Part shown: one piece after another, positions 25,878 through 34,850 of the stretch
Position numbering within the stretch: the first letter of the stretch is position 1
Layout: every line of letters starts with the position of its first letter
DNA from: Gammaproteobacteria bacterium
GTDB taxonomy: Bacteria; Pseudomonadota; Gammaproteobacteria; Beggiatoales; Beggiatoaceae
Assembly: GCA_003645255.1 (NCBI GenBank)
Contig: QNES01000011.1
Location: 1 to 48,067, forward strand
Reading direction: 5' to 3'
DNA length: 48,067 nt
Notes under the pieces: generated by a model
What the model was told of the DNA's origin: nothing
Seen by the model: only the letters and a program-made list of their open reading frames with translations
The model's database searches: none
Position numbers and translations under genes: made by a program

Positions 25878-25907
25878 AAAAAAAGCCCCCTGAACAGGGG
25901 CTTTTTT
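25878..25907 (+). terminator. Rho-independent terminator
   Basis: AAAAAAGCCCCCTGAACAGG continues as GGCTTTTTT: an AGCCCC/GGGGCT stem with a short loop and a T run, 35 bp after the rhodanese gene. The A run on the left could make it bidirectional. Confidence 0.88.
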
Positions 25908-25945
25908 CATGAGTAGGTACCCAAATTAAGTAGCCTTAAAATTGA

Positions 25946-26019
25946 TCGGGGTGAGAGGATTTGAACCTCCGACCCTTGCCTCCCGAAGGCAATGCTCTAC
26001 CAGGCTGAGCCACACCCCG
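25946..26019 (-). tRNA. tRNA-Pro (anticodon CGG)
   Basis: On the minus strand: acceptor CGGGGTG pairs with CACCCCG; the D arm is GCTC/GAGC; the anticodon stem TTGCC/GGCAA encloses TTCGGGA with anticodon CGG; the T arm is GGAGG-TTCAAAT-CCTCT; the discriminator base is A. CCA is not encoded. It reads Pro CCG codons. Confidence 0.95.
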
Positions 26020-26084
26020 TTTTTATTAATGCTTAATTATCACATTCTAAATGATATTTTAGAAAATGTCAAGCTTTTTTCAGT

Positions 26085-26117
26085 AGAAATCAGATTTTTT
26101 TCAAAAATCGGATTTCT
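26085..26117. repeat. AGAAATCCGATTTTT palindrome (one mismatch)
   Basis: AGAAATCAGATTTTTTT with loop and AAAAATCGGATTTCT; one arm carries an A for C change. It lies 45 bp beyond the 3' end of ispB and may terminate it. Confidence 0.6.
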
Positions 26118-26162
26118 TTTTTCGCTTTTCACCATTTTTCACAAATTCACCAACGAGCGTAA

Positions 26163-27134
26163 CTAGTAAGTGCGAACAATCGAAAATTTTGCAAGCGCAT
26201 ACAAAGCATCAGCATAAGGCGAACTCGGTAAATCCGTCAATGCCGACATTGCCATACCCGCTTCTTTTTGAGCCACGTTTTTAGTATATTCAATCGCACC
26301 CGTTGATACAATTGCTTTAATCACATCACCAATAAATTCTTTTCCCCCTTTTGAAATCGCCTCATGTAGTACCTGCTGTTGAGCCGATGTTCCTTGCTTG
26401 AGCGCGTAAATCAATGGCAAAGTGGGTTTACCTTCCGCTAAATCATCTCCCACATTTTTACCCATTTCTTCAGCAGTTGCACTATAGTCTAACACATCAT
26501 CAATCAACTGAAAAGCAGTACCCAAGTGCATCCCATACGCTGCCATTGCTTGTTCATATTCACTTGATTGCTTACTAATAACGGCTCCTAATTGTGTCGC
26601 AGCCTCAAATAATTTTGCCGTTTTAGAACGTATAACTTGCAAATAATCTGCTTCAGTCGTATTAGGCTCATGGCAATTAAGTAATTGTAACACCTCTCCC
26701 TGTGCAATGATATTAGTGGCATCCGATAGAATTTCCATCACGCGCATACTTTTGACTTCAACCATCATTTGAAAAGCCCGCGAATACAAAAAATCTCCCA
26801 CCAGCACGCTGGCTTCATTACCCCAGACACTATTAGCCGTTTCCTGCCCGCGCCGCAATTGTGAAGCATCAACCACATCATCATGTAGCAAAGTGGCAGT
26901 ATGAATAAACTCAATAACAGCCGCTAAATTGATCAAATGCGTTCCCTGAAAACCAAAAGCACGGGCACTTAACAACAATAACATCGGGCGTAAGCGTTTA
27001 CCGCCACTATTAATAATGTAATGCCCTATTTGGTTAACTAATGCAACATCAGAATGTAAACGTTTCCGAATCAAAGCATCAACAGCTTGCATATCGGGAT
27101 TAATGAGCGTTTGAATAGCAGCAATATCCATCAT
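26163..27134 (-). CDS. ispB: Octaprenyl diphosphate synthase
   Basis: 323 residues of a trans-polyprenyl synthase. GGKRLRP at 44-50, the first Asp-rich motif LLHDDVVDAS (D85, D86, D89) followed by RRG, and the second motif LIDDVLDYS with GKNVGDDLAEGKPTLPL. It extends farnesyl diphosphate to the long side chain of ubiquinone. Length and motifs fit IspB; exact chain length cannot be read. tRNA-Pro lies downstream. A TAACCAT heptamer array precedes the start. Confidence 0.92.
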   Translation of the reverse strand: MMDIAAIQTLINPDMQAVDALIRKRLHSDVALVNQIGHYIINSGGKRLRPMLLLLSARAFGFQGTHLINLAAVIEFIHTATLLHDDVVDASQLRRGQETANSVWGNEASVLVGDFLYSRAFQMMVEVKSMRVMEILSDATNIIAQGEVLQLLNCHEPNTTEADYLQVIRSKTAKLFEAATQLGAVISKQSSEYEQAMAAYGMHLGTAFQLIDDVLDYSATAEEMGKNVGDDLAEGKPTLPLIYALKQGTSAQQQVLHEAISKGGKEFIGDVIKAIVSTGAIEYTKNVAQKEAGMAMSALTDLPSSPYADALYALAKFSIVRTY

Positions 27135-27143
27135 TTTTCTAAA

Positions 27144-27178
27144 TGGTTAATGGTTAATGGTTAATAGTTAATGATTAA
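27144..27178 (-). repeat. TAACCAT heptamer array upstream of ispB (5 units)
   Basis: TGGTTAA three times, TAGTTAA and TGATTAA on the plus strand. They read TTAACCA on the coding strand and end nine bases before the ATG. Confidence 0.8.
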
Positions 27179-27308
27179 TTGTAACTACTTAGGTATTAAA
27201 AATTTTAAACCTTAATAGAGGCTCTTGCAAAACGGTTTTTAACCTTAGCTTTTAGCCTTAGAATTTATTTTAAAGCAATAATTTCGCCTGAGCCTCAGTA
27301 GTTAATCA

Positions 27309-27749
27309 TTAATCATTAGCAAATTCAGCCAGTATTAAATTTTTATACTGTTTTTCTAAGACTTGAGAAGCCTTAATAGCAGCAATCACTTGATCCTGCG
27401 TTTCTTCATTAACGAATCCCCTTATTCGCTGCCTATCAGTTTGTACTTGAGTCACAATGTCATTCAAAGTCAAAGCCGTATAAACCTCTCGACAATCAAT
27501 GTAAGAATCATGTGCCAAAAAGTAATGTTGACTGGCTTTTAATGAAACTTGACTTGATTTTAAATAAGCTCGACTCTTTATATAAGGGTGTATTTTAGAA
27601 TTTACCATCAAAAGTAATGGATGTGGATAAGTGCCCACCAAAAGTAAATGTTTATTTTTGGGTGGTGTTGTAAATTGGCAAAATAACCTAAAAAGTTGCC
27701 AGGGCAAAATATTCTCCCGAATAAATCTCTCTTGTCGTTTTTTCGTCAT
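27309..27749 (-). CDS. Hypothetical protein, possibly PemK/MazF-like
   Basis: 146 residues, basic N-terminus, no signal peptide. KHLLLVGTYPHPLLLMVNSKIHPYI, a strand-rich middle and HDSYIDCREV recall proteins loosely grouped with PemK/MazF-type toxins, which share an IDC-like block after a strand. The C-terminal third is helical (VQTDRQRIRGFV, AAIKASQVLEKQYKNLILAEF). No antitoxin gene is adjacent; the nearest candidate is the Panacea protein 640 bp upstream. The toxin assignment is weak. Confidence 0.45.
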   Translation of the reverse strand: MTKKRQERFIRENILPWQLFRLFCQFTTPPKNKHLLLVGTYPHPLLLMVNSKIHPYIKSRAYLKSSQVSLKASQHYFLAHDSYIDCREVYTALTLNDIVTQVQTDRQRIRGFVNEETQDQVIAAIKASQVLEKQYKNLILAEFAND

Positions 27750-28387
27750 AAAAAAACCTCATCAAAAAAAATAAACCTTAAAAAAAATAAACCTTAAAAA
27801 AAATTAAGCAAAAAAAAAGCTGCAAGTTTTTTCTATAAATAGAACAAACACTCGCAGCTGGTTTGGAAATCTAAGATTAAATTAAGCCATGCCAATATTT
27901 ATAAGGCAATATTTTTTATAACAATAATAAATCCTTTAACCAAATGAATAGCACTTATTAAGCCTATGTATTACACTTAGACAATCTTAAACGAAAACGA
28001 GTATTAAAAAAAAACACACTTTATAAAAAGTTATAATAAAAAGTGAATCTTATGCTTAATACTTTATTTAGACTATTTTTAAACATTTGTCAATAAACCT
28101 TGATAAATTCAATCAAAAAAATAAATGACTTAGGCAACTCGTAAAAATAAAGGCTATCCAAAAATCTTAAGCTACAGTTATCGAGGATTTGTAGGCTGCA
28201 CACCCTTGTGGTTGCCCAGCCTTTGAAAATCCGAAAACTTGATAACTCAAAATATAAATAATAAATCACCACTATTTTAATTTCTTTGGGCAAAAGATAG
28301 AATTATCAAGTACCTTTAAAATGGCTAATTTTATTTAAGACTAATTAAATTGATAGATAGATTTCAGGGGAGTAAGGGAGGAATATA
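27750..28387. other. Very AT-rich intergenic region, 638 bp
   Basis: No gene is supported. It has two and a half copies of AAAAAAAATAAACCTT (27764-27805). A hairpin AGCTGC...GCAGCT lies at 27818-27859, with TTCTAT/ATAGAA inside. A GGCAACTCG relic end is at 28132 and a GTAGGCTGCACACCC repeat near 28191. A 67-codon frame at 28090-28293 crosses these repeats and is not believed. Confidence 0.6.
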
Positions 28388-28918
28388 TTATTCAGGGTAA
28401 GGTTCAAGCAAATAATCAAGTAAATAATCAGTATTCAGAACAGCTACGATTTGTTCAATGTCAATATAATCATTTTCGTCTGTTGTTTGCCAAGCTTGAT
28501 CGTGACTTAAATCCGTCAACTGACTAAATGATAAAAGCCCGTATTGTTTGATGGCATGATTCAAGCATTCTAAATCAGATTCACTGAAACAATCCTCACG
28601 AGCTTCGCGGAGCGGTTTCACCAAAAATTTATCAACCACAACAAAGGCTTGTTTTGCAGCGTTGATATCAGCTAAAGGAGCAAAACCATCGTCACGCACT
28701 GTCTTCAAAATATCATAAGTACCGCTGGGAACCGGACCATGCTTCATAGCCACATAACTGTCACCGCAAATAAAACGTCCATATTTTTCCAAATGGTTCT
28801 TATCAGCAAAATACATAACTTTAGAAATACGATGGAATGTAGGTTCCTCAACGTTTTGTCCAATGTACAAAATGGCTTCTACAGATTTTTCTACTTTAAA
28901 TACAAAGGGATGTTTCAT
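28388..28918 (-). CDS. Panacea (DUF4065, SocA-like) domain protein
   Basis: 176 residues. KVEKSVEAILYIGQNV, TFHRISKVMYFADKNHLEKYGRF, GDSYVAMKHGPVPSGTYDIL and the C-terminal FSQLTDLSHDQAWQ match the Panacea/SocA fold, known as an antitoxin domain paired with diverse toxins and as a protease adaptor in Caulobacter. No small partner gene overlaps it on either side. It is therefore orphan, distantly paired, or an adaptor. It lies downstream of the two ATPase genes, on the same strand. Confidence 0.8.
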   Translation of the reverse strand: MKHPFVFKVEKSVEAILYIGQNVEEPTFHRISKVMYFADKNHLEKYGRFICGDSYVAMKHGPVPSGTYDILKTVRDDGFAPLADINAAKQAFVVVDKFLVKPLREAREDCFSESDLECLNHAIKQYGLLSFSQLTDLSHDQAWQTTDENDYIDIEQIVAVLNTDYLLDYLLEPYPE

Positions 28919-29116
28919 AATTTGCTGCCCTTTTGGTGTTGGATTTGTGAGTGACGAGGTTGAATTTTCAAATCGAAAAAAAAAAATGGCTTAACCACAT
29001 TGATACTGATTCCTGTCATAATTTTTTTATTATAACTTTTGCATATTATATCCTTTTTTTATGTTTGTTACAAAAAAATTGACTCTGTTTTTTCAAAAGC
29101 TAGAACGACAATCAAG

Positions 29117-31066
29117 TTATAGCTCAATAAACCATCTTCGTATAAATTCTACTTGAAAGCGATAACCAGTCGAAGTTAATTCAATTAATTCACGTTTTAA
29201 CAAATTTGATAAGGAGCCTTCAAGTTCGTCTGAAGGGCATTCTTTAGCTAATGTTACCTCATCCAGAACAGAATCTAAACTTGATTTCATTGCTATAAGA
29301 TGCAATATTTGTTCCTCCAATGATGAAGTTTTTGTGATATGAATAAAATAATTTTTACCACTTTCCAAAGCATTAGGAACTGCAAATTCAACATCTTCTA
29401 ATTGTACAACATTTCTATTTAAATGTGGTTGTTGGTTTTTTAAAAATACAATTTCTTTGCACAACAATTGTATCAAAGCCGGGTGGCAATGAGTGATGGT
29501 TAAAATACGCTGTGTGGCATCATGCGTATAACGAAGTGAAAAATGGTTTACGGTTTGTTCAATAAGTTGTATTGCTTCACTTTCCTGTAAATAAGTCAGC
29601 TTGACCGTTTCAACATTAATTAAATAGTTAGCCCAATGGGGAAAAGCATCCAAGTGATAAGCCCCTGCAATCAATATTTTAAAATGTGGGCGATGTTGAA
29701 TGATATGACGAAACATCCCCAATACTAAATTTCTATCTAAACGCCTTTTTTCAAAAACATGTTCTAAAGCTTCAAATTCATCAAAAGTGAGTAGCCAAAC
29801 ACGATCTTCTGCACACGCCTCAACACAATCCAGCCATTCATCAAATTCAGTAAATGGATCATTCTGTAAAGTATTTCGCTTAAGGATGGGTAATTCTAAT
29901 TGTCGAGTTTTACTCGCTGACCGTATAATTGCACGGCTGATAGTATATAAAAAGCCACTATAATCGCTAGCTGATGAAACAGGTCCCTGAAAATCAATAA
30001 ATAAAGGTATATAATTATCGGGTAATAAATCTTTTAAAAAAATCAAAAGCGAAGTTTTTCCCATGCGCCGTTGTCCATAAAGTAAAATAGGAGGACTACG
30101 TTGCGCCTGTAATAATAATTCAATACGGTTGCTGACATTAGTGCGCCCAACAAAAAGACATTTATTTTGTAGCGTAAGGGGAACACCTGTAATATAAGGC
30201 ATCTCAATTTTTTTATCTGCAATAACATCAGGCTCCTGTAGCCACCATCTATGTGAGAAACCAAAAGCCAATGCCATTAAACTAGATAAAAGTATGGAAC
30301 TATCAGGGTGTCGCCCGATAAAAAAAGCCACATAAATCCCCCCACTTCCTAACAAACCTGCGACAATGCCAGCCATTAAATTCCTGGCTAAATATTGCAC
30401 TAAGAGAAAAGGCAAGGCAAATAATAGCGCAAATAATAAACCATTTGAAATGCCACCCATCATCGGATTGTACTGCCCATTGGTCATAATGATAATGAGA
30501 GTTAATACTAAAACTATACTACCTGCCCAAAACCAACGACTTTTTAGGATGGGTTCTCTGGATAATTCTGATGCTAAACTGAGTAAAACACTACAAGCTA
30601 GACTGAAACCCAATATCCCTGATGAAATAGCGGCTTTGTACCATTCTGCTTCATCCATTCCAAAGGATAAACCAATCAACAAACTACTTATTATACTTGC
30701 AACAAAGCCAAAAGCAACAGAGACTGTAATACCACAAGTTAAACCACCAATGAAACCTAAAAAGATTGCATAAATGACACCCCTAACGATTAAAGTCAAA
30801 TCTTCACTGAGCCACCATAGCCACAATCCCACAAAAATTCCCGTCAGAATCGGTCCAACGACATATATTAATCCTAATAAACGTCGTAAAATAGGATGCC
30901 GCCAATGTTTCAGGCTCAGTTTAGATAATGCAAAATCGGGTGGCAAATCAGGATCAATATGGGCGACTGTTGCTTGCCAAGCAGACGGGCGGAAAACTAG
31001 CCAAAAAAGCAGTTGAAAGGTAGCTAAAAATGAATTGCGATAAAGAAAAGTTGTCGTTGAATACAT
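29117..31066 (-). CDS. Membrane STAND/AAA ATPase
   Basis: 649 residues. Residues about 1-280 hold up to nine hydrophobic helices. Then comes a P-loop domain: NKCLFVGRTNVSNRIELLL, Walker A YGQRRMGKTSLL, Walker B VWLLTFDEFEALE, and a sensor-like ILIAGAY. A winged-helix-like end (LLKRELIELTSTGYRFQVEFIRRWF) follows. This order, with a YGQRRMGKTS-type loop, is typical of the ORC/STAND group of regulatory ATPases. The C-terminal half resembles the soluble ATPase encoded next upstream, so the two may act together. The input signal and output are unknown; anchoring suggests response to a membrane event. Confidence 0.75.
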   Translation of the reverse strand: MYSTTTFLYRNSFLATFQLLFWLVFRPSAWQATVAHIDPDLPPDFALSKLSLKHWRHPILRRLLGLIYVVGPILTGIFVGLWLWWLSEDLTLIVRGVIYAIFLGFIGGLTCGITVSVAFGFVASIISSLLIGLSFGMDEAEWYKAAISSGILGFSLACSVLLSLASELSREPILKSRWFWAGSIVLVLTLIIIMTNGQYNPMMGGISNGLLFALLFALPFLLVQYLARNLMAGIVAGLLGSGGIYVAFFIGRHPDSSILLSSLMALAFGFSHRWWLQEPDVIADKKIEMPYITGVPLTLQNKCLFVGRTNVSNRIELLLQAQRSPPILLYGQRRMGKTSLLIFLKDLLPDNYIPLFIDFQGPVSSASDYSGFLYTISRAIIRSASKTRQLELPILKRNTLQNDPFTEFDEWLDCVEACAEDRVWLLTFDEFEALEHVFEKRRLDRNLVLGMFRHIIQHRPHFKILIAGAYHLDAFPHWANYLINVETVKLTYLQESEAIQLIEQTVNHFSLRYTHDATQRILTITHCHPALIQLLCKEIVFLKNQQPHLNRNVVQLEDVEFAVPNALESGKNYFIHITKTSSLEEQILHLIAMKSSLDSVLDEVTLAKECPSDELEGSLSNLLKRELIELTSTGYRFQVEFIRRWFIEL

Positions 31067-31116
31067 ACATTTTGCCCTGAAATTTTTCTTAAAAAATGCG
31101 TTTTTTTATAAACGAC

Positions 31117-31149
31117 AAACCTGACAGGTTTTAAAAACCTGTCAGGTTT
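31117..31149. repeat. AAACCTGACAGGTTTT nested palindrome
   Basis: AAACCTGACAGGTTTT followed by AAAACCTGTCAGGTTT, a perfect inverted repeat, between the two ATPase genes. It could terminate the upstream one. Confidence 0.75.
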
Positions 31150-31169
31150 AAAACTCAAACGATTAGCCC

Positions 31170-32270
31170 TCAAGCAGAATCAGAAGCCCACAGATACTGA
31201 TAACGTTTAGTCTTTTCCAAACCAACTTTTTTCCAATCGTGACGATCATCGCTTTCAAGTTGTGTTTTATAAAGTTCTTGGAGTAAGACAGGCCAATAGT
31301 GGCTCTGTTGCAAGATCCATCCTGCATCCTTTTTGGGAAGTGAGGTACGTTGTAAAAATGTACGTCCTTCTTTTTCTGTCAAAGGGCCTAGCTTGACTTC
31401 ATCAAATACGTTATAAATAGGTGAAGATTTATCCTGAGCGATTGCCAGTTCTTCCAACTGAGTACAGGAATAACGGGAAGCGACACAAAATCCCAATTTT
31501 TCAACGTGACTACCCAGATAACGCATATTATTCCAAAAGGCGTCATCCAACTCTGATGATTGTATGCCACTTTCAATATTATCCATCATAATCACGGCGG
31601 GTTTTTTGAGGTCATCTTCAAGCTTCGTCGTGAAGTTAATCAAATCACAATCTGACGTGTCTAATTTCAATTCATCAAGTATATAAGGCAACAGTGTGTC
31701 CAATTGCTGCATTCGCACATTGTCAAAGTCCACAAACACCCAGTCGTATTTTTGTTTGAACTGAGTCGTATTTTGCATCATATAGTTAAGCAATGAGGTT
31801 TTACCGCTTCGTTTTGGTCCCACAATGGCAACATGTTCAAGGGGGATTTTTTTCCAAACACTAAAAATCCTGTCAACTAACGCTCTACGCCCAAAAAACT
31901 GACGTGGGTTACTAATAGGACGTGTCGTAATGGGAGTAAGTGGCGAATTTTCATCATCCTGCGATTCTTCATGAACCTCAAAACTGGCAGCATTATCATC
32001 TGTAACGTATTCTTGTTGAGAATCAAGTATCAATTTGGCTTTTGGATCAGGCCATCCCGAGGAAGTAAAAAATTCGTTACGTTCTACCGGGTTTAAGTTA
32101 AATGCATCAGCACATTCTATGATCGTATCATATTTAGGGGATCTGATTCCGCCTTTTCGCCAGCGAAAAATAGTTTCTCGCTTCACATGAAGTCGATGGG
32201 CGAGCGTACTATCAGTAAAACGCTCGCGCTTCATGTATTTTATAACCAAATTAGCAAATTCGTTGTTCAT
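31170..32270 (-). CDS. HTH-domain STAND/AAA ATPase
   Basis: 366 residues. An XRE-like helix-turn-helix at about 1-65 (FTDSTLAHRLHVKRETIFRWRKGG) is followed by an acidic linker and a P-loop domain: FFGRRALVDRIFSVW, Walker A GPKRSGKTSLL, Walker B PAVIMMDNIES. A C-terminal helical part has FLQRTSLPKKDAGWILQQS. It is probably a DNA-binding ATPase switch. ATG at 32270 was chosen (GAGGA six bases upstream); a TTG at 32282 also opens the frame. It is encoded just after the Hsp70 operon on the same strand, separated by 360 bp of repeats. Confidence 0.75.
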   Translation of the reverse strand: MNNEFANLVIKYMKRERFTDSTLAHRLHVKRETIFRWRKGGIRSPKYDTIIECADAFNLNPVERNEFFTSSGWPDPKAKLILDSQQEYVTDDNAASFEVHEESQDDENSPLTPITTRPISNPRQFFGRRALVDRIFSVWKKIPLEHVAIVGPKRSGKTSLLNYMMQNTTQFKQKYDWVFVDFDNVRMQQLDTLLPYILDELKLDTSDCDLINFTTKLEDDLKKPAVIMMDNIESGIQSSELDDAFWNNMRYLGSHVEKLGFCVASRYSCTQLEELAIAQDKSSPIYNVFDEVKLGPLTEKEGRTFLQRTSLPKKDAGWILQQSHYWPVLLQELYKTQLESDDRHDWKKVGLEKTKRYQYLWASDSA

Positions 32271-32631
32271 TTTATTCCTCAATCATTTTTCAGACATTAT
32301 CAGGAATTGGGTAAAATCCGATAAGGCATTGAACAAAAATAATCTTATAGATTATCAAGAAAATCATTTCACAAGGGCTGATTATTTGCCCTTTAAGTTA
32401 TTAGGTAACTGTTTAGGTGGACAAGAAAACCCATTGCCCCCCAAACAAAATGTTAATAAATTTTTGCGTACATACCTATAATATTATCGTTGACAAACAA
32501 TTTCAAGTCGTTTTAATACTCAACAATCATCAAACCGTATTAAGTCGGTCTACAAAAGTTTATTAACATTTTAGGTAGGGTGGTTTCGAGGTTTTAGTTT
32601 TTCTTCAAAAAACTCAAACCTCGTCACCTAC
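32271..32631. other. Intergenic region with MITE ends and a long hairpin
   Basis: No gene is supported. Two copies of the 32-bp MITE end face away from each other: an AAAATGTTAATAAA... end at about 32448-32479 and TAAGTCGGTCTACAAAAGTT... at 32541-32572. A long hairpin at about 32572-32632 pairs CGAGGTTTTAGTTTTT with AAAAAACTCAAACCTCG and lies directly after the zinc-ribbon gene stop, where it could terminate the chaperone operon. Confidence 0.6.
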
Positions 32632-32883
32632 TTAATATAAGCACCTATGTCGTATAAAATCTCGCAATGCCAACGCAAACGGGTCATGTTTTAACTGAAG
32701 AGACTGTTCTACAGTCCTAACAGCATCACCTTCGTTTTCCGCACCTAATTGCATAATAGATTGATAACATAGATTTTTAGCAATATGTTCAATGCGTAGA
32801 GGCTGTGATAAATCGGTGTTGCAACGGGGGCAGTCAGTTCTGTCTAACTTAAGACGCGCTTTACATATAGGACAACGTTCCAT
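32632..32883 (-). CDS. Small zinc-ribbon protein of the Hsp70 operon
   Basis: 83 residues. MERCPICKARLKLDRTDCPRC gives a four-Cys zinc ribbon (C4, C7, C18, C21). A helical part follows (YQSIMQLGAENEGDAVRTVEQSL, HDPFALALRDFIRHR) that may be one TPR-like hairpin pair. The ATG overlaps the TGA of the Hsp70 gene (TGATG) with GGAG seven bases before, so the two are translationally coupled; GTG at 32886 is the alternative. Canonical DnaJ carries zinc ribbons and the J-like protein here has none, so this could supply that function in trans. That is speculation. Confidence 0.75.
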   Translation of the reverse strand: MERCPICKARLKLDRTDCPRCNTDLSQPLRIEHIAKNLCYQSIMQLGAENEGDAVRTVEQSLQLKHDPFALALRDFIRHRCLY

Positions 32884-34637
32884 CACAACTCCAAATAGTA
32901 AAGAATATCAGACAACTGCTCCATTGGGGCCGAAAGTGCCTCAAATTCTTTTTGAGTAATTGCATCATTGATAACCTCAACCACATCCACGATATCTTCT
33001 CGATCTTCTGGAGAAGCATCTTCTAACATGCGTTCCGCTTTTTCGACTAGCGCACGGGCTTGTACAACCAGATGGTGAGTTTCGGCTTTTTTATTAACCA
33101 CAATGGCACCCTCACCCCCTTCACCAAATATTTCTTTAATGCGATCCTTGGCTGCAGCCATTTCATCTTCTTCAAAGCGCGATATAGCATTATCAATGAC
33201 GATAGTTCTTTCTAAACCTGTCTTTTTTTCCTTCGCCGACACATGTAAAATGCCATTTAAGTCGAGTTCCAATTTCAGAAGAATGGGATTCCCTTGGGGT
33301 GCTTGATTTAGCCCTTCTACCATAAACTCACCAATTTGGATATTGTTAAGGGCATCAGACTCTTCACCTTGAAAAATTCGTACTTCCACGGCTTCTTGAT
33401 TATCCATAACAGTATAAAATACTTCCGTTTTGGACAAGGGCAAAGAACTGTTTTTATGGATAATAGGAACATACATATAGGGATACATTTCCCCATGAAG
33501 GTCCCCCAGGGCACTGGTACCATAAGTATAAGGCGTGATATCCACTAAAACCGCAGAAGCGGTTAAATCTGTACCGGCAATCATCGCGGCTTGAATGGCA
33601 GCACCTGTCGCAACACACAGATCAGGGTCTACTGATATACGAGGTTGTTTCCGAAATTCTTCTTTTAAGCGTTTACTCACCAATGGGGTGCGTGTACTAC
33701 CCCCAACCAGTAACACTTCATCAATATCAGATGCTGTGAGATTCGCACCGTTGAGGGCGATATGTATAGCTTCCAAAGTCTCGTCAATGTAGTCTGCGAT
33801 CATATCTTCATATTCATCTCTGGATAATTCTAAGGAGAGATGAATAGGCGTTCCGTCTTGTTCGTCTAAGTATTCCTCCTCAATAGTCACAAAGGGTTGG
33901 TCAGACAAGCTCTGTTTTGCAACTTCAGCAGCCCGGTTAATACGTGCCATTACCTGACGCGATTGCTGAATATCTATACCCGATTTACCTTGGAGATGTT
34001 CGACGATATGATCAATGATTTTTTGGTCAAAGTCATCCCCTCCTAATTTATTATTACCGTGACTGGCAACAACTTCGACGACATCATCTTCAATATTGAC
34101 AACGGACACATCAAAAGTACCACCGCCCAAGTCATAAACTAAAATGCGTTTATGTGCCTTTTGTTCAGCTTCGTAAGAAAGTGCTGCCGCCGTAGGCTCA
34201 TTGATCATTCTAACCACTTCTAAACCCGCAATTTCGCCCGCTTCGCGTGTTGCCTGACGCTGTGCGTCTGAAAAATAGGCAGGTACGGTGATAACCGCTT
34301 TATGTACGGGGTGATTTAAATAAGCCTCAGCAATGCTTTTTAGATGCTTTAATATAATCGCTGAAATTTCTTGTGGTGTGTAGGCTTGTTCAGCCATTTC
34401 TACCTTAATTTCTTCTCCCATGCGGCGTTTAATGGACTTGACAGTGCGTTCTGGATAGAGCACATATTGGTTTTTGGCCGGTTCACCTACCAAAATGTCA
34501 TTATTTTCACCAACACCTACAAAGGATGGTAAAATTTTTCGCCCTGCATCTTCAATAACGACTATTTTTCCATCTTTTATAATAGCGATTTCGGAATTGG
34601 TCGTCCCTAAATCAATACCAACAATTATTTCACTCAT
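32883..34637 (-). CDS. Hsp70 (DnaK-like) chaperone, specialised paralog
   Basis: 584 residues with all ATPase-domain signatures intact: GIDLGTTNS at 7-15, VITVPAYFSDAQRQATREAG, INEPTAAALSYE, LVYDLGGGTFDVSV and VLLVGGSTRTPLV. A substrate-binding domain follows (QGNPILLKLELDLNGILHVSAKEK). It is shorter than DnaK (about 638), with a reduced lid ending ALSAPMEQLSDILYYLEL and no Gly-rich tail. It is encoded with its own GrpE-like factor, a degenerate J-like protein and a TPR protein, so it is probably not the housekeeping dnaK. Its start is preceded by nine TAACAAT heptamers. Confidence 0.92.
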   Translation of the reverse strand: MSEIIVGIDLGTTNSEIAIIKDGKIVVIEDAGRKILPSFVGVGENNDILVGEPAKNQYVLYPERTVKSIKRRMGEEIKVEMAEQAYTPQEISAIILKHLKSIAEAYLNHPVHKAVITVPAYFSDAQRQATREAGEIAGLEVVRMINEPTAAALSYEAEQKAHKRILVYDLGGGTFDVSVVNIEDDVVEVVASHGNNKLGGDDFDQKIIDHIVEHLQGKSGIDIQQSRQVMARINRAAEVAKQSLSDQPFVTIEEEYLDEQDGTPIHLSLELSRDEYEDMIADYIDETLEAIHIALNGANLTASDIDEVLLVGGSTRTPLVSKRLKEEFRKQPRISVDPDLCVATGAAIQAAMIAGTDLTASAVLVDITPYTYGTSALGDLHGEMYPYMYVPIIHKNSSLPLSKTEVFYTVMDNQEAVEVRIFQGEESDALNNIQIGEFMVEGLNQAPQGNPILLKLELDLNGILHVSAKEKKTGLERTIVIDNAISRFEEDEMAAAKDRIKEIFGEGGEGAIVVNKKAETHHLVVQARALVEKAERMLEDASPEDREDIVDVVEVINDAITQKEFEALSAPMEQLSDILYYLEL

Positions 34638-34641
34638 ATCT

Positions 34642-34704
34642 TGGTTAATTGTTAATTGTTAATTGTTAATTGTTAATTGCTAATTGTTAATTGTTAATGC
34701 TTAA
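34642..34704 (-). repeat. TAACAAT heptamer array, 9 units, upstream of Hsp70 gene
   Basis: Nine consecutive seven-base units (TGGTTAA, TTGTTAA repeated with one TTGCTAA, ending TGCTTAA). The coding strand reads TTAACAA repeated, ending four bases before the ATG at 34637. It is the longest array in the window. Confidence 0.88.
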
Positions 34705-34735
34705 ATGATTTTTATAAACTAATATACCTGTTTAA

Positions 34736-34770
34736 AAAAAATACTATTTTTTTTAAAAAATAGTATTTTT
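34736..34770. repeat. AAATACTATTTTTT palindrome
   Basis: A variant of the AAATCCGATTTTT hairpin with a fully changed core (ACTAT paired with ATAGT), between the grpE-like and Hsp70 genes. It may attenuate transcription between them. Confidence 0.6.
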
Positions 34771-34850
34771 AACACGCTAATCATTAATCATTGAACATTA
34801 ACCATTAAGCATTTAGGAATGCGGATTTATTAAATCCTGAATCCTAAGCA

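Noticed and set aside
25942-26166. 74-codon plus-strand frame beginning MIGVRGFEPPTLASR
   Set aside because: It is the antisense of tRNA-Pro(CGG), a well-known false ORF.
28090-28293. 67-codon minus-strand frame near the Panacea gene, considered as a toxin partner
   Set aside because: It reads through two repeat families (GGCAACTCG end and GTAGGCTGCACACCC), so it is unlikely to be a gene.
32883-34637. Naming the Hsp70 gene dnaK
   Set aside because: The degenerate J partner, short lid and special neighbours make a specialised paralog more likely than the housekeeping chaperone.
34642-34704. Heptamer arrays as CRISPR-like or phase-variation repeats
   Set aside because: Units are seven bases with no spacers, so not CRISPR. 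They lie outside coding frames upstream of starts, so frame-switching of the protein is not the obvious role.
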